A stretch of 64,000 nt of DNA from Phycisphaerae bacterium (GCA_018335035.1 JAGXKT010000011.1:1-64000); one strand, 5' to 3'; shown: positions 49,144-58,753, counted from the first letter of the stretch. Notes: generated from the sequence alone by a model not told the origin. Numbers and translations are program-made.

Positions 49144-50577
49144 ATGCGCGAGTGCGAACAGACCTACACAAGCCCCCTTGCCGGGCGCTACGCCGGCAGC
49201 GCGATGCGGGCGCTGTTCAGTAATCAGCGCAAGGTCTCCACGTGGCGCCGCTTGTGGCTCGCCCTGGCCGAGGCGCAGCAGCAGCTCGGGCTGGACATTT
49301 CCGACGAGCAGCTCGACGCGATCCGCGCCCACCTCGACGACGTCGACTTCGACGCGGCCACCGAATACGAGAAGGAATTCCGCCACGACGTGATGGCGCA
49401 CATTCACGCGCTGGGAGACGTCGCCCCGCAAGCGCGCGGCATTCTGCACCTCGGCGCGACCAGCCAGTTCGTCAACTGCAACACGGACATGATCCAGATG
49501 CGCGAGGCGCTGACGCTCGTGCGTACGCTCCTGGTCAACGTCATCGACGCGCTGGCGACGTTCGCCAAGCGGCACCGTGCGCTGCCGTGCCTCGGCTTTA
49601 CGCACTTTCAACCCGCGCAACTGACCACGGTCGGCAAACGGGCCGCACTGTGGTGCGCGGATTTCCTCCGCGACCTGCATGACATCGAGTGGCGCCTCGA
49701 GCGGCTGGAGTTCCGGGGCGTCAAGGGCACCACCGGCACACAGGCCAGCTACCTCACACTGTTCGACGGCGACCACGACAAGGTCGAGCGGCTCGAGACA
49801 CTCGTGGCCGAGAAGATGGGCTTCACGCGCATCGCACCGATCACGGGTCAGACGTACTCGCGAAAGGTCGACGCCGCCATCGTGCAGGTGCTCGCGGGCA
49901 TCGGCGCCAGCGTGCACAAGTTCTGCAACGACGTGCGCCTTCTGGCCCATCGCCGCGAGCTGGAAGAGCCGTTCGGGCGCTCGCAGGTGGGCTCCAGCGC
50001 GATGGCCTACAAGCGCAACCCGATGCGATGCGAACGCGCGACGGGCCTGGCGCGGTTCCTGATGGACATCGCCGCCAGCCCGCTGCACACCGCGGCCGAG
50101 CAGTGGCTCGAACGCACCCTCGACGATTCGTCCAACAAGCGCCTGGCGATTCCCGAGGCCTTCCTCGCCGCCGACGCCGTGTTGCGTATTGCGCTGAACG
50201 TCGCCGGCGGGCTTGTGGTCTACCCGGCCGTTATCGCCGCCAACGTCCGCGCGGAGCTGCCCTTCATGGCGACTGAGAGTATCCTGATGGCGGCGGTCCG
50301 GGCCGGCGGTGACCGCCAGGACCTCCACGAGCGCATCCGCACGCACAGCCAGGAAGCCGCCAAACGCGTCAAGGAGAACGGCGCGCCGAACGACCTGCTC
50401 GAGCGCCTCAAGAGCGACGAGGCCTTCGCCGCCGTGGACATCGACGCGCTGCTCGACCCGGCCGCATTCATCGGACGCGCCCCGCAGCAGGTCGACGCCT
50501 TCTGCGCCGAGCACGTCGCGCCGGTCCGCACGCGCCACGCCGACCTTCTCGGCGAATCTGCCGAGCTGGATGTGTGA
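49144..50577 (+). CDS. purB: Adenylosuccinate lyase
   Basis: 477 residues of the fumarase/aspartase superfamily. Motifs include [40 protein letters not shown], the second-site [18 protein letters not shown] and the signature [17 protein letters not shown]. The length and the [19 protein letters not shown] start match the eukaryote-like PurB form. It cleaves SAICAR and adenylosuccinate. The stop overlaps the reductase start by one base. Confidence 0.96.
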   Translation: MRECEQTYTSPLAGRYAGSAMRALFSNQRKVSTWRRLWLALAEAQQQLGLDISDEQLDAIRAHLDDVDFDAATEYEKEFRHDVMAHIHALGDVAPQARGILHLGATSQFVNCNTDMIQMREALTLVRTLLVNVIDALATFAKRHRALPCLGFTHFQPAQLTTVGKRAALWCADFLRDLHDIEWRLERLEFRGVKGTTGTQASYLTLFDGDHDKVERLETLVAEKMGFTRIAPITGQTYSRKVDAAIVQVLAGIGASVHKFCNDVRLLAHRRELEEPFGRSQVGSSAMAYKRNPMRCERATGLARFLMDIAASPLHTAAEQWLERTLDDSSNKRLAIPEAFLAADAVLRIALNVAGGLVVYPAVIAANVRAELPFMATESILMAAVRAGGDRQDLHERIRTHSQEAAKRVKENGAPNDLLERLKSDEAFAAVDIDALLDPAAFIGRAPQQVDAFCAEHVAPVRTRHADLLGESAELDV

Positions 50578-51608
50578 TGACGCAACCCGAGACCTGCACG
50601 ATCGACATCAACGCCGGTCAGCGACGCCTGGAGGTCGCGCCGGGGCGGTCGCTGTTCGAAACGCTGGCGAGCGAGGACGTCCTGCTACCCAGCATCTGCG
50701 GTGGCGACGGGCGGTGCGGGTGCTGTCAGGCGCGTGTCCTGTCGGCCGCGAACGAGCCGACGCCCGCCGAGCGGAAGCACCTGACGCCCGAGCAACTCGG
50801 CGCGGACTGGCGGCTGACGTGCCAGGTGTCGGTCCGCGGCGACCTGTCCGTCGAGATTCCCGAAGAGTTCCTCGCGGCCAAGCCCGTCCGCGCGCGTCTG
50901 GAGTGGATGCAGGAGATGACGTACGACATCCGGATGCTGCGTTTTGCGCTGATCGAGCCGGAGCGGATCGCATTCCGCGCCGGGCAGTACATCAAGCTCA
51001 ACGTGCCGACGAGCGTGGCGACGTCGCGGCCATCCCGTCCGTTCAGCTTCGCCAACCCGCCGAGCGACGATCGCGCCGTCGAGTTGATCGTGCGCCACAA
51101 CCCGCGCGGCGTGTGCACCAACTGGATCTTCAACCGCCTGCAACCGGGCCACGAGGTACGCCTCTCCGGGCCGTACGGGCACTTTGGCCTGTCGGACACG
51201 GACCTTCCGATGGTCTGGGTCGCCGGCGGGTCGGGGTTGTCGGCGTTCTGCTCCATGCTACGGCACATGGCGGAGACGGGCATCGAACGACCGTGCACGC
51301 TGTACTTCGGCGCCGTGGCCCGCAGGGACCTCTACCTGCTCGACGAACTGCACGCCTACCAGCGCGATCACGCATGGTTTGCGTTCGCCCCTGCGCTGTC
51401 GGCGCCGCAACCGGACGACGACTGGGGCGGCGAGACCGGCCTGATCACCGACGTGCTCGACCGACACCTCGACGACGGGTCCGGCATGGAGGCGTACCTC
51501 TGCGGCAGCCCGGGGATGCTGGCGGCCGCTCGAAAAGTCCTCGCCGCAAAGGGCATCGGACCCGAGCGGACGTTCTACGACGCCTTCATCCGCTCGGCGA
51601 ATGGCTAG
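50577..51608 (+). CDS. 2Fe-2S flavin reductase (NqrF/oxygenase-reductase type)
   Basis: 343 residues. The N-terminal [2Fe-2S] domain has SICGGDGRCGCCQARV (Cys41, Cys47, Cys50) and a fourth Cys at about 82 (LTCQVSV). The FAD domain (FRAGQYIKLNVPTS, RPSRPFSFANPP) and NAD domain (MVWVAGGSGLSAFCSMLRHM, AYLCGSPGMLAAARKVL) follow. The pattern resembles NqrF but lacks its N-terminal membrane anchor, so a soluble electron-transfer reductase is likely. The partner is not visible. It begins with TGATG overlapping purB and is probably translated with it. Confidence 0.85.
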   Translation: MTQPETCTIDINAGQRRLEVAPGRSLFETLASEDVLLPSICGGDGRCGCCQARVLSAANEPTPAERKHLTPEQLGADWRLTCQVSVRGDLSVEIPEEFLAAKPVRARLEWMQEMTYDIRMLRFALIEPERIAFRAGQYIKLNVPTSVATSRPSRPFSFANPPSDDRAVELIVRHNPRGVCTNWIFNRLQPGHEVRLSGPYGHFGLSDTDLPMVWVAGGSGLSAFCSMLRHMAETGIERPCTLYFGAVARRDLYLLDELHAYQRDHAWFAFAPALSAPQPDDDWGGETGLITDVLDRHLDDGSGMEAYLCGSPGMLAAARKVLAAKGIGPERTFYDAFIRSANG

Positions 51609-52081
51609 CACCCGGTGCGGGCGACCGCCACCTGGTAGTGTCCGTTCTCGTGGCCAATGTCGATGGTCCCAAACGAGACGATCTCGAAGCGTGCCTCGAG
51701 CGCCTTGCGCAGGTGCTCGTCGGTGAAGGTAACGAAGAAGCGCGGCGGGTCGTAGGGGTCCTTGGCTTCGGGGCCCTCGTGGTCCCGGCCGCCGTGGCTG
51801 CCGACGCACAGCAACCCGCCCGGGCGGAGAACGCGGGCAGCTTCGGCCAGCACGGCCGGCCAGTGCGGTTTCGGCACGTGCAGCAGACTGCTCATCGCCA
51901 AGGTCGCGTCGAACACGCCCTCGGCGAAGGGCAAATCCTCGAAACTCGCCACATGCGCCTCGAGGCCCTTGGCCCGGCACAGCTTGACCACGCGCGGCGA
52001 GATGTCCACAGCCGTGACGTCGAAACCGCGCGCGGCGAACCACGCGCCCTGTGTTCCCGCCCCCGCGCCGAGGTCCAGCAA
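51605..52081 (-). pseudogene. SAM-dependent methyltransferase, 5'-truncated
   Basis: 159 codons starting at a TTG, with the methyltransferase core LLDLGAGAGTQGAWFAARGF, VTAVDISPRVVKLCRAKGLE and EAARVLRPGGLLCVGSHGGR. The frame upstream reads CEGYQAQLNEAAAHT, ending at an in-frame TAA at 52130-52132. Full-length relatives have about 30 more N-terminal residues before the glycine-rich loop. There is no ATG or GTG start. The nearby REP-like palindrome and a probably truncated lipoprotein gene suggest a deletion. A functional short form from the TTG cannot be excluded. The gene converges with the reductase. Confidence 0.65.
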
Positions 52082-52129
52082 CGTGTGGGCTGCCGCCTCG
52101 TTAAGTTGCGCCTGGTAGCCCTCGCAGAT

Positions 52130-52552
52130 TTATCCTGTACCCATGCGCTGGACAGATTCCGGGCTCGAATAAGGTGGAACCGTCCGCAGGGGTAATGTTG
52201 CCGCTGCTGTTGCGGAGGAAGCCCGAAGGGCGACCGGAGCAACAGCAGCGCTCGCGGCGGCGGAACGCCCGCCGGCGCGGATCTCATGCCGGATGCGATC
52301 GAAGGTCACGGTCAGCACGCGTCGTCCCTCGGCATCCGGCTCACCGACGTCGGTGCGCATGTGCATCGCCATCCGGACGTCCTGAGACTGCCCGTCGGCC
52401 GGACCGCCTTCAAACGTCTGGGCCATGTCCGTCTCCAGGACGCCAACATGCCGTCCCGGAGCCGGCATGGGCGACAGTCGGACCTTCTGGTCACCACAGC
52501 CGATGACACAAAGCATGGATGTTGCGCGAATGAAGCATCGCATCGTGTTCAT
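52130..52552 (-). CDS. Predicted lipoprotein, 3' end probably replaced
   Basis: 140 residues. The N terminus ends MLCVIGCGDQ with a lipobox-like Cys, and the body is DMAQTFEGGPADGQSQDVRM, HMRTDVGEPDAEGRRVLTVT and FDRIRHEIRAGG. From about residue 92 the sequence is low-complexity Ala/Ser and overlaps a REP-like palindrome. The natural C terminus is probably lost. AAAGGAGC precedes the ATG. The stop codon is the same TAA that precedes the truncated methyltransferase frame. Confidence 0.5.
   Translation of the reverse strand: MNTMRCFIRATSMLCVIGCGDQKVRLSPMPAPGRHVGVLETDMAQTFEGGPADGQSQDVRMAMHMRTDVGEPDAEGRRVLTVTFDRIRHEIRAGGRSAAASAAVAPVALRASSATAAATLPLRTVPPYSSPESVQRMGTG
52202..52250. repeat. REP-like palindrome inside the lipoprotein/methyltransferase junction
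   Basis: CGCTGCTGTTGC (52202-52213) and GCAACAGCAGCG (52239-52250) are perfect 12-bp inverted arms. A nested GCCC-GAA-GGGC hairpin (52221-52231) sits in the centre. Dispersed palindromic REP-like units of this sort commonly lie between genes and mark rearrangements. Confidence 0.6.
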
Positions 52553-52718
52553 GCGATAGCTCCTTTGTGGATCGTGTCGCGGCCTCGCCGGCGGCGTCGA
52601 TATACTAGCTGCCGCGCCGTGACGACACATGCAAGTGGCAACCGACGACGCAATGCGGCCGAAGAATCCTTGACCGGTCAGCCGATAGGACGGTAAGGAC
52701 GACAAGCAGGAGGTCGCC

Positions 52719-53396
52719 ATGGACGGCAGACGACACGCATGGGTTGGGCTTCTGGCGGCGTTGACCGTCGCGGCCGGGGGATGCCCCGACACCGGCCGCA
52801 GCGGCGAGGGCGTCGCCATGCCACAGTTGGACCTGTCAGCCGGTCCGGCCGCCGGACCCTGGACGGCGCCGCGACCGGCGCCCGCGCCCGCGCCGACCGG
52901 CGGCGACTGGGCGGACGTGCGCGGATCGCGCCGGTGGCGCTACATCGTGGTTCACCACAGCGCGACCGATAGCGGCAACGCGGCACAGTTCGACCGCATT
53001 CACCGTGCCCCGCCGAACGGGTTCGACGAGCTGGGGTATCACTTCGTGATCGACAACGGCCGGGGCGGGCCCGACGGGCGCGTCGAGGTCGGCTCGCGCT
53101 GGCGCAAGCAGAAGTGGGGCGCCCACACCGGCGGCACGCCGAACAACGCATACAACGAACACGGCATCGGTATCTGCCTGGTGGGGGACTTCCGCGACGC
53201 GATGCCGACGCGCCGCCAGCTTGCCTCGCTGCGGCGGCTGGTTCGCTACCTGACGGAGCGCTACGACATCCCCCCGGACAACGTCATCGGACACTGCGAC
53301 GCGCCCAACGCCGCGACGCTCTGCCCGGGACAGACCTTCCACCGCTACCTCGTCGGCGATTTCCGCGACGATCTGCGGCGCTACGCCGCGCGGTGA
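52719..53396 (+). CDS. PGRP/N-acetylmuramoyl-L-alanine amidase lipoprotein
   Basis: 225 residues. The N-terminal signal ends in a lipobox-like AAGGC; a Pro/Ala linker follows. The amidase-2/PGRP domain has IVVHHSATDSGNAAQFDRIH, FDELGYHFVIDNG, WGAHTG and NEHGIGICLVGDF, then VIGHCDAPNAATLCPGQTF. His residues in VVHHS and GHCDAP and the Cys of TLCPG fit the zinc site. It is likely attached to the outer or inner membrane and cleaves peptidoglycan. Nothing ties it to the phage cassette. Confidence 0.88.
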   Translation: MDGRRHAWVGLLAALTVAAGGCPDTGRSGEGVAMPQLDLSAGPAAGPWTAPRPAPAPAPTGGDWADVRGSRRWRYIVVHHSATDSGNAAQFDRIHRAPPNGFDELGYHFVIDNGRGGPDGRVEVGSRWRKQKWGAHTGGTPNNAYNEHGIGICLVGDFRDAMPTRRQLASLRRLVRYLTERYDIPPDNVIGHCDAPNAATLCPGQTFHRYLVGDFRDDLRRYAAR

Positions 53397-53502
53397 ACGG
53401 GTAGTCGCAGGGCCGGGCCGTACGGGCCGGCGAAAGGCAGCGCGTGATCTTTCGCCGGCAGCAGAGCGGCCGGCCCTACTCGCTACCCGCTGAGGCGCGG
53501 GG

Positions 53503-53712
53503 TCACTCGGCGCCGTCGGCTTGGGCGGCTTCATCGCCCGTCGGGGTGATGCGGCAGCGGACCATCAGCCCCACGGACGGGTCGCCGTCGGCCTCGCCAA
53601 GACGCGCCGCCAGCAGCCCGTACTGCTTGACGGCAAAGGGTAACGCCGGCAGGACCGATGGCGCCTGCTGACCAACGCCCAGCCCGACGAAATTACGCAC
53701 AAAAGTTGACAC
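53503..53712 (-). CDS. Possible small hypothetical protein (69 residues)
   Basis: 69 residues from a GTG at 53712: STFVRNFVGLGVGQQAPSVL, then PALPFAVKQYGLLAARLGEA and LMVRCRITPTGDEAAQ. The sequence looks protein-like rather than a shadow, but the ribosome site is weak. An ATG 20 codons upstream is possible. If not real, bases 53397-53819 (423 bp) hold only the promoter at 53734-53761. Confidence 0.4.
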   Translation of the reverse strand: MSTFVRNFVGLGVGQQAPSVLPALPFAVKQYGLLAARLGEADGDPSVGLMVRCRITPTGDEAAQADGAE

Positions 53713-53733
53713 GATCCCGGTGATGTCGGCCCG

Positions 53734-53761
53734 TTGCTCGCACGGTAACTCGGAGTATAAT
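53734..53761 (+). promoter_or_regulatory. Sigma-70-type promoter for the 53820 gene
   Basis: TTGCTC (53734-53739) and a perfect TATAAT (53756-53761) are 16 bp apart; transcription would begin near 53768, giving a leader of about 50 nt that includes the GGAGAGG ribosome site. Confidence 0.55.
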
Positions 53762-53819
53762 GGAGGTGGCACGCGAGGGCGACCGCCGAGCGGAGGGCCC
53801 GACCTGCCGGAGAGGCGCC

Positions 53820-54401
53820 ATGGCGATCGGCCAGAAACAAACCGTCGGTTCGTTGCGGTTTCTGCTCTACGAGCGGGCGCTGCACCCGGAGTTGTTCCGG
53901 ATCGACCACGACTGTCACGTCGTTCGCCCGGCCTACGAGGCGCAGGTGTGGGTGACGGGCTGTACGCACGTCATCGGCTTTTTCCGGACGGGCGACGGCC
54001 TCGGCGACGGGTCGCGTCCGCAAGCGCCGGCCGCGGCGCTGGTTCAGGTCATCGCCGGTGCGGACGCCACGCTGCCCCAGCGAGGGCTGCTGCTGGAGAT
54101 GCCCTTCCGGGGCGAACAGGATCACGAACGCCGCCGCGCGGACGGCATCAACTACATGATGAACTTCCAACTTGAGCGCCTCAGCACCGATGCCTACCTC
54201 CAGACGCATCGCGAACTGGCTCGGATGGGCGCGCGCCGCGGGTTATTCGTGCCCTTCCCCCGATGGCGCAGCCGCGAGATGACGCCGTTCAGCTACATCG
54301 ACTACGAGGCCAAGCCCGGCGAGTTGCACGTCATGGCGTTCCACGCCTTCCCGGCCGATTCGGCGGTGGTCAAAACGCAGTCCGTCTTCGAGCTGAGCTG
54401 A
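53820..54401 (+). CDS. Conserved-looking protein of unknown function (193 residues)
   Basis: 193 residues, globular, no signal or membrane segment: SLRFLLYERALHPELFRIDH, EAQVWVTGCTHVIGFFRTGD, RADGINYMMNFQLERLSTDA and FSYIDYEAKPGELHVMAFHA. The ATG at 53820 has GGAGAGG upstream; the frame starts earlier without support. Not recognised with confidence. Confidence 0.6.
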   Translation: MAIGQKQTVGSLRFLLYERALHPELFRIDHDCHVVRPAYEAQVWVTGCTHVIGFFRTGDGLGDGSRPQAPAAALVQVIAGADATLPQRGLLLEMPFRGEQDHERRRADGINYMMNFQLERLSTDAYLQTHRELARMGARRGLFVPFPRWRSREMTPFSYIDYEAKPGELHVMAFHAFPADSAVVKTQSVFELS

Positions 54402-54505
54402 GCCCGTAGGGCGCCGCTGACCGCCGGGGACTGCTTACAGACGACGCCCGCGTCCGTTGCGCAGACGCGCCTACACTTGTATGGGAGGGGGTAGGGAGCA
54501 CAGCC

Positions 54506-54703
54506 ATGAGCGATGACCGATTTACCAAGGACGCCGACGACGGCGGGCAGGACGCCGAGCATCGCAAGCGACCGCGAAAGCTGCACGGTTGGAACGCCTG
54601 CCCGTGCGGCAGCGGGTTGCGGTTCGGCCGCTGCTGCGGGCAGACGGGCGACGACACCTGCCGCTACGACGTGACCCCGGACGAGACGGCCCGGAAGCGT
54701 TAG
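54506..54703 (+). CDS. Small SEC-C-like zinc-binding protein
   Basis: 65 residues. The core CPCGSGLRFGRCCGQ matches the SEC-C/YchJ-type pattern (CxCGSGxxxxxCC). A charged N terminus precedes it. Such short motif-only proteins bind zinc; the role is unknown. The ATG is preceded by a purine-rich GGGAGGGGGTAGGGAG segment. Confidence 0.65.
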   Translation: MSDDRFTKDADDGGQDAEHRKRPRKLHGWNACPCGSGLRFGRCCGQTGDDTCRYDVTPDETARKR

Positions 54704-54742
54704 CGCCGGTTGCGCTGCCCGGGGGCCCCGCCCCCGCGCCGC

Positions 54743-56317
54743 TCAGCCGGACAGAGCGGCGACGGCCTGCTGGAGGTCTTCCACGCGCGGCGCCTCGCCC
54801 GCACGGAGCCGCTCGGCGATCAGGCACATCGCCTGGTCCTGCCCGCAGCCGGCCGCGGCGCGGACGCGCCCGTCGGCGACGTAGTACGCCACGAAGTCCT
54901 GCTGCTCGGGACCCGGTGCGGCGGGGTCGAAGACGATCTCGTCCCACCGACCGGCGTGACCGACGTACTGCGTGATGACCATGTACTGATTCGTCCAGAA
55001 GAACGGCACGTCGTCATAGGTCGCCTCCGCGCCGGTCATGTTCGCCGCCGCCAGCCGCCCCAACTGCTGCGCCATGCGCCAATGCTCGATCCGCATGGCG
55101 CCGGCGCCGCGCCAGTCGGGCAGGCGGGCGATGTCGCCGGCGGCGTAGACGCCGTCGCCCGCACGGAGCTGCGCACCGACCGCCACGGCGCCGTCGTCGG
55201 CCGTAGCGATGTCCGTCAGGTAGTCCGTCACCGGCGTGACGCCGACGCCCACCACGGCCACGTTCGCCTCGATGCGCTCGCCGTCATCCAGCACGACCGC
55301 GTCGAGAACGTCGTTGCCCTCAAACCGCTCCACGGTCCGCCCGAGGCGGAATGCGACACCCTTGTCCTCGTGGACCTTCTGGTACATCCGTCCGATGCGT
55401 TCGCCGAAGACCCGTTCGAACGGCACGTCCTCCGGGGCGACGACCGTGACCGCCACGCCGCGGCCGATCAGTGCCGCCGCGGCTTCCATTGCGATGAAGC
55501 CCGCCCCGACGACCACGGCGCCGTCGGCGTCGCCGGCCAGTCCACGAAGCCGCTCGCAGTCGTCCAGTGTTCGCAGCGTCGTCACGCCGGACAGGGCCTC
55601 GCCGTCGACGCCGAGCGTCCGCGCGCGCGAGCCCGTCGCCAGCAGCAGCGCGTCATAGCCCAGGTCGTCTCCGTCGGCGCAGACAACGCGTTTGTCCGCG
55701 GCGACGACCTCGGCGACGGGCGTGTTGATGCGGATATCGATGCCGTGTTGCGCGTAAAACGCCTCGGAGCGGATGTACGGCCGCTTGGCGTCCGGCTTGG
55801 CGAGGTAGCGTTTGCTCAGTTCCGTGCGGTCGTAGGGGAAGTGCTTGTCGCGCGTCACGACCGTCACGGCGCCCTTGAAGCCGCATTGGCGCAGCGACTC
55901 GGCGGCGGTCAGCCCGGCCGCACCGGCCCCGAGAATCACGAACCGCCGCCCGTCGGCGTCCGGGTCGTGCGAGACCATCTCCGGCGCGCACGACTCGGGC
56001 ATTACGTCCGGGACCGAAACGACCACGTCATCGCCATCGACGCGCAGTTCGTAATGCGACAGCACGTCCATCGCCGGCGGCTGACGCAGGGCGCCGGTCT
56101 CAGTGTCGAATACCGCCTGGTGCCACGGGCAACGGATGTGCCCCTCGTCGCACCGTCCCTCGGCCAGCGGCGCGCCGTGATGCGGACACGTCGGCCAGTA
56201 TGCGTAGAAGCGGCTCTTGTGCCGCACGAGCAGCACGGCGACGTCGTCGACCTGAATCTCTTTCATCTCGCCGTCGACGAGATCGTTGACCTTGGCAACA
56301 ATGTGTTCGGTATTCAT
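54743..56317 (-). CDS. Rieske-domain FAD/NAD(P) oxidoreductase (AIFM3/NirB-like)
   Basis: 524 residues. An N-terminal Rieske domain (CPHHGAPLAEGRC, HIRCPWHQAVFD) is followed by FVILGAGAAGLTAAESLRQC, a VTRDKHFPYDRTELSK segment, LGYDALLLATGSRARTLGVD, VVVGAGFIAMEAAAALIGRG and VYAAGDIARLPD. The order is that of AIFM3-like proteins and rubredoxin/ferredoxin reductases. A role in electron transfer or redox detoxification is inferred. The ATG at 56317 has GGGAG upstream and is preferred to 56323. Confidence 0.85.
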   Translation of the reverse strand: MNTEHIVAKVNDLVDGEMKEIQVDDVAVLLVRHKSRFYAYWPTCPHHGAPLAEGRCDEGHIRCPWHQAVFDTETGALRQPPAMDVLSHYELRVDGDDVVVSVPDVMPESCAPEMVSHDPDADGRRFVILGAGAAGLTAAESLRQCGFKGAVTVVTRDKHFPYDRTELSKRYLAKPDAKRPYIRSEAFYAQHGIDIRINTPVAEVVAADKRVVCADGDDLGYDALLLATGSRARTLGVDGEALSGVTTLRTLDDCERLRGLAGDADGAVVVGAGFIAMEAAAALIGRGVAVTVVAPEDVPFERVFGERIGRMYQKVHEDKGVAFRLGRTVERFEGNDVLDAVVLDDGERIEANVAVVGVGVTPVTDYLTDIATADDGAVAVGAQLRAGDGVYAAGDIARLPDWRGAGAMRIEHWRMAQQLGRLAAANMTGAEATYDDVPFFWTNQYMVITQYVGHAGRWDEIVFDPAAPGPEQQDFVAYYVADGRVRAAAGCGQDQAMCLIAERLRAGEAPRVEDLQQAVAALSG

Positions 56318-56432
56318 AAGCATTCTCCCGCGGCGCGTTTCGACTGCACGTGCCGATCACGCGCCATTATAGAGGTGTGCCGTCCCGGTGATCCGTTCCG
56401 CGAGCGCCGGGGGGGATGGATGGCCGATGCAT

Positions 56433-56963
56433 CTACGAGGCGGCGCCCTCGGCGTGGAGTTCGAATCGCGCCTCGGGCTCGAAGCCAAAGAGCTCCGCCA
56501 CCAGCCGCGCCGGAAAGGCCGCGATCGCCTTGTTGTAGGCGGCGACGGCCTCATTGTATTCCTCGGCCGCGGCGGCAATGCGGTTGTCGTGGCTGGTTCG
56601 CTCGTCGCGCAGGCGGGCGAATTCCTGATTGGCCTGCAGCGCCGGGTAGGTCCGCGCCAGCGCGAAAGCCGCGTCGAGCGCCGCGACGAAGGCGCGCTCG
56701 GCCTCGATGCGCTCGGCGACACGCCCAGCCGCCCCGGCCGCGTCGCGCGCGGTTCTCAACCGCGCGGGCAGTTCGTCCCGTTCGCCGACGGTCGCGGCGA
56801 CGAGGTCCGCGACCATGTCGGTAAGCTGTGCGCGGCGGTCCAGGCGGGCGCGCAGCTCGCCCCAGGCCTGTCGGCAACGATCCCGGCGGGACGCGAGCAT
56901 CCCGCGCAACGTGGCGCCGGCGAGCACCACCAGCACGATTATCGCCAACGCGATAGAGTACAT
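56433..56963 (-). CDS. lemA: LemA family protein
   Basis: 176 residues. One N-terminal TM (ALAIIVLVVLAGATLRGM) is followed by the helical LemA body: RCRQAWGELRARLDRRAQLT, LARTYPALQANQEFARLRDE and AEEYNEAVAAYNKAIAAFPA, ending FGFEPEARFEL. These are family motifs. LemA proteins are membrane-anchored helical bundles of unclear function. It is divergent from the GT87-like gene. Confidence 0.9.
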   Translation of the reverse strand: MYSIALAIIVLVVLAGATLRGMLASRRDRCRQAWGELRARLDRRAQLTDMVADLVAATVGERDELPARLRTARDAAGAAGRVAERIEAERAFVAALDAAFALARTYPALQANQEFARLRDERTSHDNRIAAAAEEYNEAVAAYNKAIAAFPARLVAELFGFEPEARFELHAEGAAS

Positions 56964-57111
56964 GTCGGCATCCAGTGCAGCCGGTCCGCGAGACGGTCGC
57001 GACGCCGGGCCGCCGCCGACAAGCTACCGCGTGGGAAAGGGGCTCGCAAGGCCGTACCAATGTGGCTTTGCACTTGCCGCGTGCCGCGCGGGTCGGTACG
57101 GTTCCGACGCA

Positions 57112-58668
57112 ATGACGCCCGCCGACACAATGCCGCGCCTGCCATGGCGCTCCCCGCAGCCGGACGCCCCGGCCGCGCGGAAGCGCGTCCGCGCGCTCCG
57201 CGCGGCATGCTACGTGATCCTGGCCGTGGCGCTGATCGTGCCGGTCATACAGTTCGAGGCGGGCCTGGCCGAGCAACTGGGCGAGGCCCGCGCCTTCGAC
57301 GCGCACAAGGCCGCCGGAAAAGTCCCACCGGGCGCCGAGCGCCCGCCGGCCCACAACGGCGCCATCGAACGCTGGCGCAGCGCGTTCGAGAATTACTGGG
57401 CTGGCGACAACATCTACACCACCCCGCCGCCCGACGGACGGGCCGCCGCACGCGAACGCGGCTACACCGGCACCGACCTGCACCCCAACATGCCGTTTAT
57501 CGTCATCCTGCTCAGCGCGTTTACCGCGCTGCCGCCGATGGCCGGGACGATCGTGTTCAACGTGCTCAAGATCGTCGTGATCCTCGCGTCGATTTGGATG
57601 GCCGTCGAGGTCGCCAACCACAACGGGCGGCGCATGGGCGACTGGGTCGCCGCGCTCGGCGTCGCCTGGGCGCTGCGGTTCATCATCGGCGACGTCCAGC
57701 ACGCCAACACGAACGTGCTGGTGATGGGCGCGGTCGTCTGGCACCTCTGGCTGTACCGACGCGGGCACGATCTGCTCGCCGGGTTGCCCCTGGCCGCGGG
57801 CATTTGCCTGAAGCTCACCCCCGCACTGTTCGTGCCGTACTGGCTCTACCAGCGCAACTGGAAGCTCGCCGGCGCCACGGCTGTGGGGTTGGTGTTACTG
57901 ATGGTCGTCGTGCCGACCGTCGCCACCGGGCCAAGCCGCTTCGTGCGGGATACCGGCACGTGGGTCAACAACCTCATCATCCCCGGCCTGGTGCGCAACA
58001 GTTGGTTCCCCACGCACGTCAACCAGTCCGTCCCCGGCGTCGCGGCCCGCTACTTCCTGGAGGGGCGCGACGGCAACATGAACTGGGACCCGGACGTCGA
58101 CCCGAACTACATCAAGACCGATCACGAATGGATCACCGTCGTGGCGCTTCCGGAACAGACCGTTCAGCTCATCGTCCGCGCGGTGCAGGTGGCGATCGTC
58201 GCGCTGATGGCGTGGTCGATCGGCCTGCCGCGACGGGATCGCCTGCTGCCGCGCGACGACGGCCGTCGGGCGCTGCACTACGGGCTGATCGTCCTGGCGA
58301 TGATGCTGCTCAATCAACGGACATGGGACCATCACGCCACCGTGCTGTTGATCGCCGGCGTGGCGCTGTGGCACGCGATCGCCTACGGCCGCATGGGGCG
58401 CGCCGCCCGCGCAACGGCGCTGACCCTGACGCTGCTGGCCGGGATCGCCCTGTGGACCACGGGCAACGACCTGTTCGTGACGCTGGCCGAGTGGACCGGG
58501 CACGGCGAGGATGCCGGCGAGCACTGGGCGGACGTCTACACCGCCTACGGCAACACGTTCTACGTGTTCGTGTTGCTCTTCGCGGCCACGGTCATCTGCG
58601 CCGTGGCGATACGTCGCCGGGATGACCCCTTCGCCGCGACCCGCCAGCCGCTGACGGCCCAGCGATAG
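57112..58668 (+). CDS. GT87/DUF2029-like membrane glycosyltransferase
   Basis: 518 residues with about ten membrane helices. TGTDLHPNMPFIVILLSAFT, IIGDVQHANTNVLVMGAVVW, LPLAAGICLKLTPALFVPYW and NQRTWDHHATVLLIAGVALW match the GT87/DUF2029 family, which uses polyprenyl-phosphate sugars. The LKLTP motif is typical of the family. The substrate is unknown. The ATG at 57112 is followed by a basic N terminus; the longer frame (from 56707) overlaps lemA and is not supported. Confidence 0.8.
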   Translation: MTPADTMPRLPWRSPQPDAPAARKRVRALRAACYVILAVALIVPVIQFEAGLAEQLGEARAFDAHKAAGKVPPGAERPPAHNGAIERWRSAFENYWAGDNIYTTPPPDGRAAARERGYTGTDLHPNMPFIVILLSAFTALPPMAGTIVFNVLKIVVILASIWMAVEVANHNGRRMGDWVAALGVAWALRFIIGDVQHANTNVLVMGAVVWHLWLYRRGHDLLAGLPLAAGICLKLTPALFVPYWLYQRNWKLAGATAVGLVLLMVVVPTVATGPSRFVRDTGTWVNNLIIPGLVRNSWFPTHVNQSVPGVAARYFLEGRDGNMNWDPDVDPNYIKTDHEWITVVALPEQTVQLIVRAVQVAIVALMAWSIGLPRRDRLLPRDDGRRALHYGLIVLAMMLLNQRTWDHHATVLLIAGVALWHAIAYGRMGRAARATALTLTLLAGIALWTTGNDLFVTLAEWTGHGEDAGEHWADVYTAYGNTFYVFVLLFAATVICAVAIRRRDDPFAATRQPLTAQR

Positions 58669-58753
58669 CCGCACAGGCGCCGGCGAATAATGACCGTCGC
58701 CCTCTTTGAACCACGCACGAGCCGTATGCTCGCAAAGGCACACCCCGGGCATA

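Noticed and set aside
52719-53396. PGRP amidase as the lysin of the phage cassette
   Set aside because: It lies nearly 4 kb away on the opposite strand with host genes between, and has a lipoprotein signal typical of cell-wall turnover enzymes.
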